A stretch of 64,000 nt of DNA from NCBI GenBank assembly GCA_022702705.1, contig CM040421.1:78920121-78984120 (forward strand), read 5' to 3'. The position numbers and the translations under genes were made by a program. The notes beneath the pieces are model-generated. The model did not search any database. It worked only from the letters and a program-made list of their open reading frames with translations, and had not been told where the DNA came from. Each line of letters begins with the position of its first letter. Position 1 is the first letter of the stretch. This DNA is from Papilionanthe hookeriana x Papilionanthe teres. Taxonomy: Eukaryota > Streptophyta > Magnoliopsida > Asparagales > Orchidaceae. This document shows, in pieces, positions 35,740 to 47,765 of the stretch.

Positions 35740-37490
35740 TATTTCACTTTAAAGGAAGGAATTTTTCATGTTTTGTTATAGGTATGTTGAATTTTAGCAT
35801 TTGAAGCGAAAAGAACCAAAATCTGGAATTTCGGGCGCCAACGGTGAGATGTTCCAGAGAGGATCCGTAAATTGCCAGTTCGGGCGCCGACGGCGGCCTA
35901 TCTGGTGCCGACGACGAGATTGGCGATTTCTGACCCTGATTCATTGAATTTCGACGACTTTTGGAGGGTTGCTCGGGCATCTCTTGGGGAATTCGTTCCG
36001 ACACTTTTTAAAATGTTTAAGGGGCCGAAAATCGGCGTCTTGGTCTGTCTTTTTAAGTCTTTAGTGTCTTTTATTAGTGTTAGGGTTTGGTTTTGAGCAA
36101 GAGTTTAAGGTTAGGTTTTGTGTGTTTTAGTGAGGGATTCTATTTAGATATTGTGAGAGGAAAAGGAAAATGAAATATTGCTCCTTTCTTACTATTTTAA
36201 TAGAGAATTGTGTGTTGTTGTGAAGAGAGAAAGAGATTCTGAGGAACTTCAAGAGATTTGTTTGGGGAAGAACATGAGATAAGTTGTATTTACATCTTAT
36301 TGTTTGTAAGACTTTGCTTATATATATATAATCCATGTTTTACCATACCTTCCTCATAAATTTTGAGTAGATTTCTCTATCTTTCTCCTTATAATGAGAT
36401 TTGGTGAAGTGATGATTTAGAGTCTGTTTGGGGCAGCTGCAGCTTATTGAATAATCTGCTGATAAGCTGATTAAAAATAATCTGCTGATAAGCTAGGTAC
36501 GATGGCTATTACAAAATTTTATATTTTTGAAAAAGCCAGACCGTTGTCAGAAAGCTGCCACCGCACCTAGATACGTGGCGGTGTGAAAAAATTGTTTTCT
36601 GCGTTTTGAAAACACATAAGCTGTCAAAACACAGTTTACCCAAACAGGCCAAGTGCGTTTTCAAAACGTCACCGCACCAAATAAGCTTGCCCCGAACAGA
36701 CAATTAGAGTGGATGTGTCATAAAAAAGTTAAAGAATTGTGATAATTTTACACTTCAAGCTTCATTTATTTTTCGATCTAGCCAATTGAATTGCTAAAAT
36801 CTGTTGTGAAACATACGAAACAAAAGGGCAATGCGTTATGCAACGAAAGTGAAGATCACATTCAAATTCCATGGATTGTGAAGTTCATGAGAGTTGAGTG
36901 CGAATAAATATGAAAATATTTTTTATTAGGCGTAGAATTAGAGATGTTAGAGTGACAGACTAAAATCTCCAATTCGGTCCTATCGTTTGAGAACTAAAGC
37001 GATACTCTTAGCCCTCAAGCGAGGAAAAGTGGGAGCTCTAGAGTGAGAGTCGGTATCCTCTCAGCCTAATCACAAATTTAGAGACCAAACATAGGATTAA
37101 CCATTGTTTTTTATAACGTTTGACCAAGGGTAAATAATATGTATGCTCTTATTTGGCATTATACAATTTTCATCAATCTATCTCATTCATTAGCTATAAT
37201 CTTGTTGTAAGGAGAATGATGTTTTCTTCAATTTGAACCTCGCATTACGAACTTTAGTTTGGTAGTAGTGTCTTGCATTGAACTGTAGAAGTATTTTGTT
37301 AACATAATCCTTTAGCACCTTTAAATATTAGTGGTTGATGTGTTCGACTCATTTGTGTTGTAGTTTGAATATTGTTCTTTTTGCTACGTTTATGAATTAC
37401 CACCTCCATGTGTTACGTGAGCGATACGTATACTTGTGTTGATATAAGTGACTATTATATTATACTACTGCATTCATTTTTATCATCTCA
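35740..37490 (+). mobile_element. Old Athila-like LTR relic
   Basis: Blocks along this stretch match the LTRs at 2376-4150 and 8708-10511 in order. They are CTTTAAAGGAAGGAATTTTT at the start, several GGCGCC motifs (about 35833-35920), GAGTGACAGACTAAA (36950), a word like GACCAAGGGTAAATAATATG (37122-37141), and CGATACGTATACTTGTG near the end (37420-37440). It is much more diverged than the other two copies. A TGATC at 35684 may be the true start, but it lies in the short ORF, and no target duplication was found. A MITE interrupts it at 36420-36703. Confidence 0.65.
36420..36703. mobile_element. Harbinger/Tourist-like MITE, 284 bp
   Basis: The ends are GAGTCTGTTTGGGGC and, from the other strand, TTGTCTGTTCGGGGC (12 of 15 identical). 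TTA lies on both sides (36417-36419 and 36704-36706), the 3-bp target duplication typical of PIF/Harbinger elements. A 22-bp direct repeat (AATAATCTGCTGATAAGCT) lies near the left end. There is no coding capacity. It would be mobilised by a Harbinger transposase in trans. Confidence 0.7.
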
Positions 37491-37529
37491 AAATGTCACT
37501 GTCAGATACGAAGAGTCTGAAAGCAAGAA

Positions 37530-38030
37530 TTTAAGCACTACATGGACATCCAAGGAAGGTTCGTAAACATCCCGAAGGGTCTTGAGTTGTACACCAGCGT
37601 ATTTTCGGAAAGCGACGAAAGTAAAATATTGGATTGTGTGTTCAGCCCAGAGACTTGGTTCGGGCAGATTGCATCTTAACAGTTGAATCATCAATATATA
37701 CGAAGGCGACTTCATACCGCCATACATTGATCATCATGACTTTCTAAGACCATTATGCACAGTTTAATTCATGAGCTAGAGCAATATTTTGTTCGAAATG
37801 AGATAAATTGTAGGTCCCGGAGTGTTTTGAAGACTCGTGGAAATTCTGCTGCCAGTTAGATCAGTATTAATCTTAAAAGGAAATGGAGCATACCTGGCAA
37901 AACACTGCATTCTTGGAGTGTCACACCGCAGAGAGTCTCGATTACATTACGAAGAATGGACGACAGTAAGATGCCATATGGATACCAGCCCGACCCAGAT
38001 TTGGAGGGGCTCCAACCACTTGAGCTGTGA
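37530..38030 (+). pseudogene. ALKBH-type RNA demethylase gene fragment (broken)
   Basis: The first block (37539-37676) reads YMDIQGRFVNIPKGLELYTS and VFSESDESKILDCV, the start of the AlkB-like 2-oxoglutarate/Fe(II) dioxygenase region of plant ALKBH9/10-type proteins, which remove N6-methyladenosine from RNA. The second block (37846-38030) reads LPVRSVLILKGNGAYLAKHC, then after a +/-1 shift near 37937 ITLRRMDDSKMPYGYQPDPD and LEGLQPLEL before a TGA. The HxD and 2OG-binding core between the blocks is missing. Frameshift, missing centre and isolation make it a pseudogene. Its 3' flank runs straight into the giant palindrome. The family is assigned from recalled motifs. Confidence 0.65.
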
Positions 38031-38764
38031 ACAGCTGTACCTCTAAGTGTACGCAAGGGGACTTCTATTTCGGAGCGTGGCTTATTAGGTTAGCTCGATC
38101 ACCTGACAACCTCAGGAGGATATATAGTTTGCAACTTGTACATTGCACCAAAACAGGGAGTACATGCCATAGCAGATTACAGATTCTACTTGGATGTATT
38201 CATTATGATGTTTCAAATGACTTCGGCATACGATAAGTTGTGTTGCATTTCAGTCAGAATTAACAAAGATCATTTCTTTTGGTTCAACATGTTTTCTTGA
38301 ATTGTCACGTTTGTGCAATTGATAAAAAACCACAGGACCATACGTGTCCCAAATTATGACAAACAAAAACTAAAAAAAATATTTTGTATAAAAATGAAAT
38401 AACGTACGAAAGAATGAAAAAAAAATTGCCAAATGAATAGAATGTTGCTCTTAAGACGAAAGGCGAGATGGGGTGAGAGAGAGAGAGGACTACCACCGTC
38501 TGTGAACTCTACTTGCTACTGATGTAGTTTTTATATGATGTAATGTATAACATTGTATTAAGAACTCTATGACAACTTTCAACATAATTGGTTATTGATA
38601 ACCTATTCTTGCCACTGTCGTACCCTAAATATGGTTGTAATGTATATAACCATATTAAAAACTTGGTGATAACCTCCAACCTCCGTAGCTGTCAACGACC
38701 CATTGCCTTCTATAACATTTAATTTATTGAATATCTCATAATAACTTACGACATCTGCTGCTGC

Positions 38765-39150
38765 CAATCACTGTCAGTCATCGTTGTCCGTCACCATGTA
38801 CCGTCGTCGAGCACTGCTCGTGACCTCCATAGTCAGAATATAATGGTTGTTCCAAGCACCTGTATTTTTCCCTTCATGTTGTATAAAACAAATATAATGT
38901 TCAATATAAATTGTAACTATTTTTTTTTCTTTGAGAGAAGAGATCCCAACACCAATTACAATCACTGTCGGTCATCGTTGACCGTCACCACGTACCGTCG
39001 TCGAGCACTGCTCGTGACCTCCATAGCCAAAATATAATGGTTGTTCCAAGCACCTGTATTTTTCCCTTCATGTTGTATAAAACAAATATAATGTTCAATA
39101 TAAATTATAACTATTTTTTTTCTTTGAGAGAAGATCCCAACACCAATTGC
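38765..39150 (+). repeat. 194-bp tandem duplication specific to the left arm
   Basis: The block from CAATCACTGTC to the T-run before TTTGAGAGAAG occurs twice (from 38765 and from 38959). The right arm and copy D have it once, so the duplication happened after the arms separated. Confidence 0.85.
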
Positions 39151-39500
39151 AATCTATGTGGCTAATTGTTACTGCAGCTTAAGACTATGTCCTCTATGCC
39201 AAAATTGAAACTATCAATTACCAAATATGTGGTCAATTATGATCTATGTGGTTAAGAACAATTGCAGCTTCTGACAATGACTTCTATGTCAAATCGATGT
39301 TGTTGTAGTCGCCAGTTACGATCTCTGTGACCGATTAAAGCTATCATAGTTTACAACTACAGCTTTTGCGACCAACCACCATAATTATAGTCACCACATA
39401 AGACCATTGTGACCAAGTTTTGTTGTTGCAGCCACTAACAACAGTCTTAATAACCAACTATAGTCTTTGTGACTAATTACAACAAATAAGAATGATTGTT
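39150..39500. repeat. Degenerate short tandem repeat (TGTGACCAATTA-type)
   Basis: A series of loosely repeated words such as ctatgtggctaatt, tatgtggtcaattatga, tctgtgaccgatta, ttgtgaccaagtttt and tttgtgactaattacaa, spaced about 25-45 bp apart, some in inverse orientation (agtcaccacataa). The pattern is kept in copies C (about 45690-46060) and D (about 50285-50640). Confidence 0.55.
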
Positions 39501-40478
39501 GTGGCCCAATTATGACTACTATAGCTAAACTAGTGCTGTATATATGTAATTATATCAACATTGTAATTCCATCTTCTCCAATTTAGAAGAAGAGTGAACC
39601 CATTTACTTACAATCATATAGTGCATTATTTTGATTTAGTTAGACCACATTATTTTTACATGTAAAAAAACTCTTGGTGCTCATTTCTCATACTTTATTA
39701 AAATATGTGTGTTAGATTTCCGCAATGCTAAGACAATAATTATCACTCAACCTCCAAATATTTCGGCATACAAAAAGTTTTAATGTTCATAATTTTATTT
39801 TAAATAACAATAATCTAAATTTGGATTAATTTACCGCACATTATAACATTTGAAAATAAATTTATATTTTGATACAATATTTTTCCCATGTTTCATACAA
39901 TGAGCCGTGATTCTCTAAGCGACTTGAGCACTCATTTAGTATTATTCTTCCATTAACCGTATTATTAGTTAATTCTTAGATATAAACTTGAAATTTAGAA
40001 CAAAATGTTATCACAAATCAAATTGGTGCAATTACATGCATAACCCATAAAACTTTGCTATCTATAAACATATCATCTTATTTCATCCCATTTTCAAATT
40101 CTCACTTAAATATAAAAAAACAAGGGCAAAATCATAGCTTATATTTCTAATTTTTATTAAATTTTCAATGATTTGAAAAAAGCCAACTGAGCGCTAGTTT
40201 AATAGATAATAATATTTAGAGTGTTACATATCTAATTATCTCAACAAGCCTTCAAATTTGATTGAAAATTCAAGACTGTCGAATCCAATGACTGACGGTA
40301 AAGACTAGTTCAAAACAAAAACCCTAGAAAATCTAAAATCTCAAAAGGCGGGAAAAATTTTTTCGTTTCCCGCCTAAACTTTGAATTTTTCATCTCGTAT
40401 CTGCACGCTTCGTATTCAAAATCTAAAGAGGTTGAACCTTTTTCATTCATCTCGCTTCCGGTTCAGAGCAGCAACAAC

Positions 40479-42298
40479 ATGGCGAAAAAGGGAAAAATCC
40501 TCGAACAATCGCTCATCGGTCAGAGCAGCACGGAGGGCGAACCCCGCAAATTCCTCAAAGAAAATATGCTTTCATCCAATGTCATATTGCCTTTCAGAGG
40601 TTCTTCTCGTTCTGCTACATATGATCTCTTAAGGTAAATTTGGTTTCCTCTAATTACTTTTTCCCTTATTTGCAAATGGAAGCGGCATTTATTTTAGTAA
40701 TTTTAACTGCTTCTTTCTCTGCAGTGCCGTAACTGTCGTAATTCCGGCAAGACATTGTGCTGTTATTCTACCGAGACCAGCAATGTCATACCCCAACATG
40801 TTTCTGCAGGAACCGGTAAGTTTTTCAAGGATTTGAGTGGCGGGAAAAATCCTGTGGATATTATGTAGACAATAGTTTGCAGTTTCAATATATGCGTGCA
40901 TTTGACTTCAATTTTGTATAATACAATTGATAAGAGTTTTTTTAAATTCACATACTGAGTCTTTGCTGAGGAGATATTCAAGTCTATGTATTGATAGGAT
41001 TCCATTTTTGTTTTTGCTGGGAATGAAAGTTGGACAATTGTAGGTTGACTTATGTACTATTTCAAAAATTTCTATTCTCATTACTTGGAGTTCGAGTTAT
41101 GATATACATATTGTTCTTTTTCATACCCCTGCATTCTATCTTCATTTATTATAAATTTTAATTCGCCCGCTAAACTTTGAATTTTCCATCTCATCTGCGC
41201 GCTTCGTCTACAAAATCAAAAGTGGTCAACCCTTGATCATTCATCTCGATTCCAGTTCAGAGCAACAGCAGCATTGCTTCCAGAGTTTATGCTCTTTCCC
41301 CTATATATGATCTGTTCAGGTAAATTTGGTTTCCTCTAATTACTTTTTTCCTTATTTGCAAATGGAGGCGACCATTTATTTTAGCAATCATAACTGCCTC
41401 TTTCTCTGCAGTGTTGCACCTGAGAAAGTTCAGCTAGATATTTTACTCTTATTTCTCTAAATATCAGTATTGCCTTACCCGATCATACGTATGCACAAAT
41501 CGGTAAGTATTTCAAGGATTTGAGTGACGGGAAAAATCCTGTGGACAGTATGTATACAATAGTTTGCGGATACATAATATGTGTGCATTTCACTTAAATT
41601 TTTTACATAAAATTGATAGAGTTTTTTGAAATTATCACACTGAGTCATTGCTGAGGAGGTATTGCAGTCTTTATGTACTGATAGTATTTCATTTTATTTT
41701 TGCTGGGAATGAAAGTCAGACAATTGAATTTCAATTCTCATTACTTATTGATTCAGCTGTTAATGAGATCAATTCTCTATTTATTTGTCAGCTAAACTTG
41801 ATAAGGATTAAAGGTTGAATTTAAATTTCATTTCCCTTAAAAATAAAAATGATTTACATATTGTCTATTTTGTTTTCCCCTGCATTCCGTATTCATTTAT
41901 TATAAATTTTATTTCGAAATGAAAATACATTTTCTTTTTTTTCTAATAACTTCGCATTCTCTCATATTTTTACTACAATTCAAAAGTTAAATTTATCTTT
42001 TACTGTTTTACTTGTCATTATGCAATTTGATGAAATGAGTATTTGATAAAATTCTTCTTTATTGCAGTTCAAAGACCAAACTGTTAGTGCATTCAATTTT
42101 TGTGCATGATGAAGTGATAGATATTGATAACAGAGAACCTGTTAGTGTTGTGCTGGTCAACCATTCATATGTGGACTTTTTGTAAAGCATGGCGATCGTG
42201 TTGCAAAGCTTGTGATTCATGTGAAGCTGGCAACTCCATACTTTGTTAAGACTAAAGATCTCGCTTCTATTAGAGCTAAGTTGATTTGGATCAACTAA
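40479..42298 (+). pseudogene. dUTPase pseudogene, copy B (duplicated exons, frameshift)
   Basis: Exon 1a 40479-40633 (MAKKGKILEQS... LPFRGSSRSATYDLLR), exon 2a 40725-40815, exon 1b about 41273-41319 (ATG changed to ATT), exon 2b 41412-41502, and exon 3 42068-42298. Exon 3 reads VLVNHSYVDFL and then shifts frame within the motif that continues VKHGDRVAKLVI in copy C. Exons 1-2 are tandemly repeated with a period near 690 bp, so even an intact version would encode an unusual protein. The C-terminal Gly-rich motif of active dUTPases is absent. Confidence 0.8.
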
Positions 42299-42544
42299 GC
42301 TCTGAGGGAATGGCCATATATCTTAAATTAGAGTTTTGACCTTTAATTCTACTGAATAGTTGATGCACAGTTATTATAATCAAACATTACTACTCTACAA
42401 CTTTTTTTTTTAGACTTGAGTATAGAATCTTTGAAGTCTGTATATTCATGATTTAATCACTTTAATATTAGAAATCTGAATTTGCATTTTGTCTTTCTTT
42501 ATTTATTTTTTTATTTGCAATTTTATTATTTTTCTAATTTAAAA

Positions 42545-42650
42545 TGTGTGTGCGCGCACACACACACACATGAGAATCACACAGGAGAATCTAAAGTAAA
42601 AATGATTTTTTTTCACTCTAGATTCTCTTGTGTGATTCTCATATGAGTGT
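42545..42650. repeat. Palindrome centre with CA/GT tract
   Basis: The left (AC)n-rich block (42545-42569) and right TGTTTGTGTGCACACA block (42648-42663) flank inverse copies of GAGAATCACACAGGAGAATCT. The unpaired spacer is only about 17 bp (42598-42614). This is the symmetry axis of the 8.6-kb palindrome. Confidence 0.85.
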
Positions 42651-45600
42651 TTGTGTGCACACATTTTAAATTAGAAAAATAACAAAATTGCAAATAAAAA
42701 AATAAATAAATAAAGGCAAAATACAAATTCAGATTTCTAATATTAAAGTGATTAAACCATAAAAATATATACTACAAAGATTCTATAGTCAAGCAAAAAA
42801 AAAGTTATAGAGTAGTAAGATTTGATTATAATAACTGTGCATCAACTATTCAATATAATTAAATGTCAAAACTCTAATTTGAGATATATGGTCATTCCCT
42901 CAGAGCCCAGTTGATCCAAATTAATTAGCACTAATAGAATCGAGATCTTCAGTCTCAACAAAGTCTGGAGTTGTCAACTTCACATGAATCACAAGCTTTG
43001 CAACACGATCGCCATGTTTTACAAAAAAGTCCACATCTGAATGGTTGACCAGTATAACACTAACAGGTTCCCTGTTATCAGCAACTATCACTTCATCACG
43101 TACAAAAATTGAATGCACCAGCAGTTTTGATCTTTGAACTGCAATAAAAGAAGAATTTTAACAAACATTCATTTCATCAAACCGTATGATGGCAAGTAAA
43201 TCAGTAAGAGATAAATTTAACCTTGATTGGTAATAAAAATAGGAGAGAATGTGAAGTTATTAGAAAAAAAAATGAAAAATGTATCTTCATTTCGAATTAA
43301 AATTTATAATAAATGAATATGGAATATAAGGGAAAACAAAATAGACAATACATAAATCATCCTTACTTTCAAGAGAAATGAAATTTGCATTCAACATTTA
43401 ATCATTATCATGTTTAACAGACAAATAAATAGATGATTGACCTCATTAACTGTTGAATCAACAAGTAATGAGAATTGAAATTCGATTGTCCAACTTTCAT
43501 TCCCAGCAAAAATAAAAATGGAATTTTATCAATTATATAAAGAATGCATACCTCCTCAACAAAGACTCGGTCTGAGAATTTCAAAAAACTCTATCAATTT
43601 TATGTAAAAAATTTAAGTGAAATGCACGCATATTATGTATCTGCAAACTATTGTCTACATACTGTCCACAAGATTTTTCCCGTCACTCAAATCCTTGAAA
43701 CACTTACCGATTCGTGCATGTGTATGATCGGGTAAGGCAATGCTGATATCGAGAGGAATAAGAGCAGAGCCTCTAGCCGAAACTTTCACAGGTGCAGCAC
43801 TGCAGAGAAAGAAGCAGTTAAGATTGCTAAAATAAATGGTCGCCTCCATTTGCAAATAAGAGAAAAAGTAATTAGAGGAAACCAAATTTACCTGTACAGA
43901 TCATATCCAGGAGAAAGAGCAGAAACTCTGGAAGTCATGCTGTTGCTGCTCTGAATCAGAATCAAGATGAATGAAGAAGGGTTGACCACTTTGGATTGTT
44001 GTAGACGAAGCGCGCAGATGAGATGGAAAATTCAAATTTTAGCGGGCGAATTAAAATTTATAATAAACGAAGATAGATTGCATGTGGTATGAAAAAGAAC
44101 AATATGTATACCATAACTCTAACTACAAGTAATGAGAATAGAAATTTTTGAAATATTACATAAGTCAACATACAAATGTCCAACTTTCATTCCCGGCAAA
44201 AACAAAAACGGAATCATATCAGTACATAAAAATTGAAATATCTCATCAGTAAAGACTCGGTATGCGAATTTATAAAAACTTATCAATAGTATGTACAAAA
44301 TTAAAGTGAAATGCACGCATATATTGAAACTACAAACTATTGTCTACATAATATCCACATGATTTTTCCCGTCACTCAAATCCTTGAAACACTTACCGGT
44401 TCCTGCAGAAACATGTTGGAGTATGACATTGCTGGTCTCGATAGAAATAACAGCACAACATCTAGCCGGAACTACAACAGTTGCAGAGAAAGAAACAGTT
44501 AAGATTGCTAAAATAAATATCGACTCTATTTGCAAATAAGGGAAAAAATAATTTTAGAAAACAAAATTTATCTGAAAAGACCATATGCAACAGAACGAGA
44601 AGAACCTCTGGAAGACAATATGACATTGGATGAAAGCATATTTTCTTTGAGGAATTTGCGGGGTTCGCCCTCAGTGCTGCTCTGACCGATGAGCGATTGT
44701 TCGAGGATTTTTCCCTTTTTCGCCATGCTGTTGCTACTCTGAACCGGAAGGGAGATGAATGAAGAAAGTTCAACCTCTTTAGATTTTGTATACAAAGCGC
44801 GCAGATCTGAGATGGAAAATTCAAAGTTTAGGCGGAAAAAGGAAAAAGTTTTCCCGCCGTTTGAGATTTCGGATTTTCTAGGGTTTTTGTTTTGAACTAG
44901 TCTTTACCGTCGGTCATTGGATTCGACAGTCTTGAATTTTCAATCAAATTTGAAGGCTTGTTGAGATAATTAGATATGTAACACTCTAAATATTATTATC
45001 TATCAAACTAGCGCTCAGTTGGCTTTTTTCAAATCATTGAAAATTTTATAAAAATTAGAAATATAAGCTATGATTTTGCCCTTGTTTTTTATATTTAAGT
45101 GAGAATTTGAAAATGGGATGAAATAGAATGATATATTTATAGATAGCAAAGTTTTATGGGTTATGCATGTAATTGCACCAATTTGATTTGTGATAACATT
45201 TTGTTCTAAATTTCAAGTTCATATCTAAGAATTAACTAATAATACGGTTGATGGAAGAATAACACTAAATCAGTGCTCAAGTCGCTTAGAGAATCGCGGC
45301 TCATTGTATGAAACATGGGAAAAATATTGTATCAAAATATAAATTTATTTTCAAATGTTATAATGTGCGGTAAATTAATCCAAATTTAGATTATTGTTAT
45401 TTTAAAATAAAATTATGAACATTAAAACTTTTTGCATGTCAAAATATTTGGAGGTTGAGTGATAATTATTGTCTTAGCATTGCAGGCAATCTAACACACA
45501 CATATTTTAATAAGATATGAGAAATGAATACCAAGAGTTTTTTACATGTAAAAATCATATGGTCTAACTAAATCAAAGTAATGCACTATATGATTGTAAG

Positions 45601-46813
45601 TAAATGGGTTCACTCTTCTTCTAAATTGGAGAAGATGAAATTACAATGTTGATAATTACATATATATACAACACTAGTTTAGCTATAGTAGTTATAATTG
45701 GGCCACAACAATTATTCTTATTTGTTGTAATTAGTCACAAAGACTGTAGTTGGTTATAAAGACTGTTGTTAGTGGCTGCAACAACAAAACTTGGTCACAA
45801 TGGCCTTATGTGGTGACTATAATTATGGTGGTTGGTCACAAAAGCTGTAGTTGTAAACTATGATAGCGTTAATCGGTCACAGAGATCGTAACTGGCGACT
45901 ACAGCAGCATCCATTGGACATAAAAGTCATTGTCGGATGTTGCAGTTGTTCTTAAGCACATAGATCATAATTGGCCACTGGTAATTGATAGCTTCAATTT
46001 TGGCACAGAGGACATAGTCTTAAGCTGCAGTAGCAATTAGCCACATAAATTGCAATTGGTGTTGAGATCTCTTCTTTCAAGAAAAAAATAGTTACAATTT
46101 TATATTAAACATTATATTTGTTTTATGCAACATGAAGGGAAAAATACAGGTGCTTGGAATAACTATTATATTCTGGCTATAGAGGTCACAAGCAGTGCTC
46201 GACGAAGATACGTGGTGACGATCAATGATGGCTGACAGCGATTGGCAGCAGCAGAGGTCGTAAGTTATTATGGGATATTCAATAAATTAAATGTGATAGA
46301 AGGCAATGGGTCGTTGACAGCTACGGAGGTTGGAGGTTATCACCAAGTCTTTAATATGATTATATACATTAGAACCATATTTAGAATACGACTGTAGCAA
46401 GAATAGGTTATCAACAACTAATTAGGTTGAAAGTTGTCATGGAGTTCTTAATACAATGTTATACCTTACATCATATTAAAACTACGTCAGTAGCAAGTAG
46501 AGTTCACAGACGGTGGTAGCCCTCTCTCTCTCTCACCCCATCCCACCTCTCGTCTTAAGAGCAACATTTTATTCATTTGGCAATTTTTTTTTCATTATTT
46601 CGTACGTTATTTCATTTTGATACAAAATATTTTTTTTAGTTCTTGTTCGTCATAATTTGGGACCAACGTATGGTCCTGTGGTTTTTTATCAATCGCACAA
46701 ACGTGACAATTTAAGAACACATGTTGAACCAAAAGAAATGATCTTTGTTAATTCTGACTGAAATGCAGTACAACTTATTGTATGTCGAAGTCATCTGAAA
46801 CATCATAATGAAT
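42615..46813 (-). repeat. Giant palindrome, right arm (dUTPase repeat copy C)
   Basis: Inverse copy of 38198-42597, about 200 bp shorter because it lacks the 194-bp duplication. The outer end is CATCATAATGAAT at 46801-46813. Past this point the flanks differ, and no target duplication links the two outer flanks. Confidence 0.9.
42921..44726 (-). pseudogene. dUTPase pseudogene, copy C (exon 3 open)
   Basis: Exon 1a 44726-44572 (MAKKGKILEQS; its donor GT is mutated to AT), exon 2a about 44482-44397 (acceptor CAG mutated), exon 1b 43938-43892 (MTSRVSALSPGYDLYR), exon 2b 43799-43708 (VKVSARGSALIPLDISIALP), and exon 3 43138-42921. Exon 3 is open and reads SVILVNHSDVDFFVKHGDR, VAKLVIH, then ETEDLDSISAN and a stop. 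It keeps the NHSDVDF and GDR strands of plant dUTPase. The uracil-pocket motif (GVIDADYRG in active enzymes) is EVIVADNRE, with the Tyr lost, and the terminal Gly-rich loop is missing. Two broken splice sites and these losses indicate a pseudogene. Confidence 0.8.
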
Positions 46814-47765
46814 CTTAATCTTCAGCTTGCATATTTTGATCCGGAACAAAGATAACTAAGAAGTTAGACAATCCAAGTTGGTCAGATTTGGGAGTCCTCT
46901 ATTGTACCCTTTTGTTTTATCAAAATTGTGCCTAGTCTTCTAAGTCGTGTTTTAGGGACATGCTAGGATTCTCCCTTTCTTTTCTTTTCCCTTCAGTTTG
47001 TCATTTCAAGGGAGTGTGTCTCTTTCTAGAGGCCTAGTGTATTTCCCTTTTCTGTGAGTACTGGAGTCGTCAGGGGTTTCGGGATCGTTTTTTTCTATAA
47101 TTTTGAGGAATGACTCGCCTCCTTTTTTGTCGTTCTTTTAGACGGGTTGTCGCCTCCTTTCTTGCTTCTTGGCCGAGTCTTTTACGCTTATGTACGAGGC
47201 ATAAGTTCGCACGTAAAGTCTTTTGCTATATGTGGGTCATCAAACAAGGCTGTAAGTAGGATGGTTCGGGATTAGGTACATAAGTGATGAAACAACCACC
47301 TAGGCATGTGTGAGAGGTCCTAGCACGATCCTGTCTCAGTGACCTTACGAGGATGAGGGATCGACAGTACCACATCTCAAACATTTAGTAAAATGCTACA
47401 CATCGCTTCTACATATAGTTAGAAGCTCTCTCCTGCTAATATAACTGTTCATTCACTTTGAAAATATCAAAATCTCTTTCAAATGAAAGATAAAACGAAA
47501 TCCCTTTTCAAAGAAAAAATGAAAGGGAAACAAAATCTTTCTTAAACATGTTATAAAAAAAAGGAAATTTACGGATCAGTCGTATGAACTAGGTTAGGAG
47601 TTTCTTCTTCCTGTAACGGTTAGATTGAAAACCTTTTAATTTCATCATGCCCTGTGTTGTCGGGGTGTACCGCATTCAAGACCCGAAGTGCGACAAAATT
47701 AAGATTTAAAATATCAATAGATAAGTTGTCCAAAATAATGTTTAGTAAAACCTAAGTTCTATCTC
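46814..47765. other. Unassigned DNA right of the palindrome
   Basis: No long ORF. Coding-like, GC-richer stretches (47050-47350) contain no recognisable motif. The piece 47640-47695 (CATGCCCTGTGTTGTCGGGG) is an inverse relative of the sequence preceding repeat E copy 1 at 31129-31175, hinting at a shared transposable-element end. Confidence 0.4.

Larger units (their letters stand above)
38198..42597 (+). repeat. Giant palindrome, left arm (dUTPase repeat copy B)
   Basis: Reads as the inverse of 42615-46813 from ATTCATTATGATGTTTCA at the outer end to GAGAATCTAAAGT at the inner end. Contents in order are a conserved outer region, the CACCGTCTGTGAACTCTAC block, a 194-bp duplication, degenerate short repeats, an AT-rich part, dUTPase exons, and a CA/GT tract. 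The arms differ by scattered substitutions and small indels. The ALKBH fragment sits immediately outside. Confidence 0.9.

Noticed and set aside
38198..46813. Palindrome as a classic foldback transposon
   Set aside because: No target duplication and no defined terminal motif at the outer ends; inverted duplication is equally possible, so it is recorded only as a repeat.
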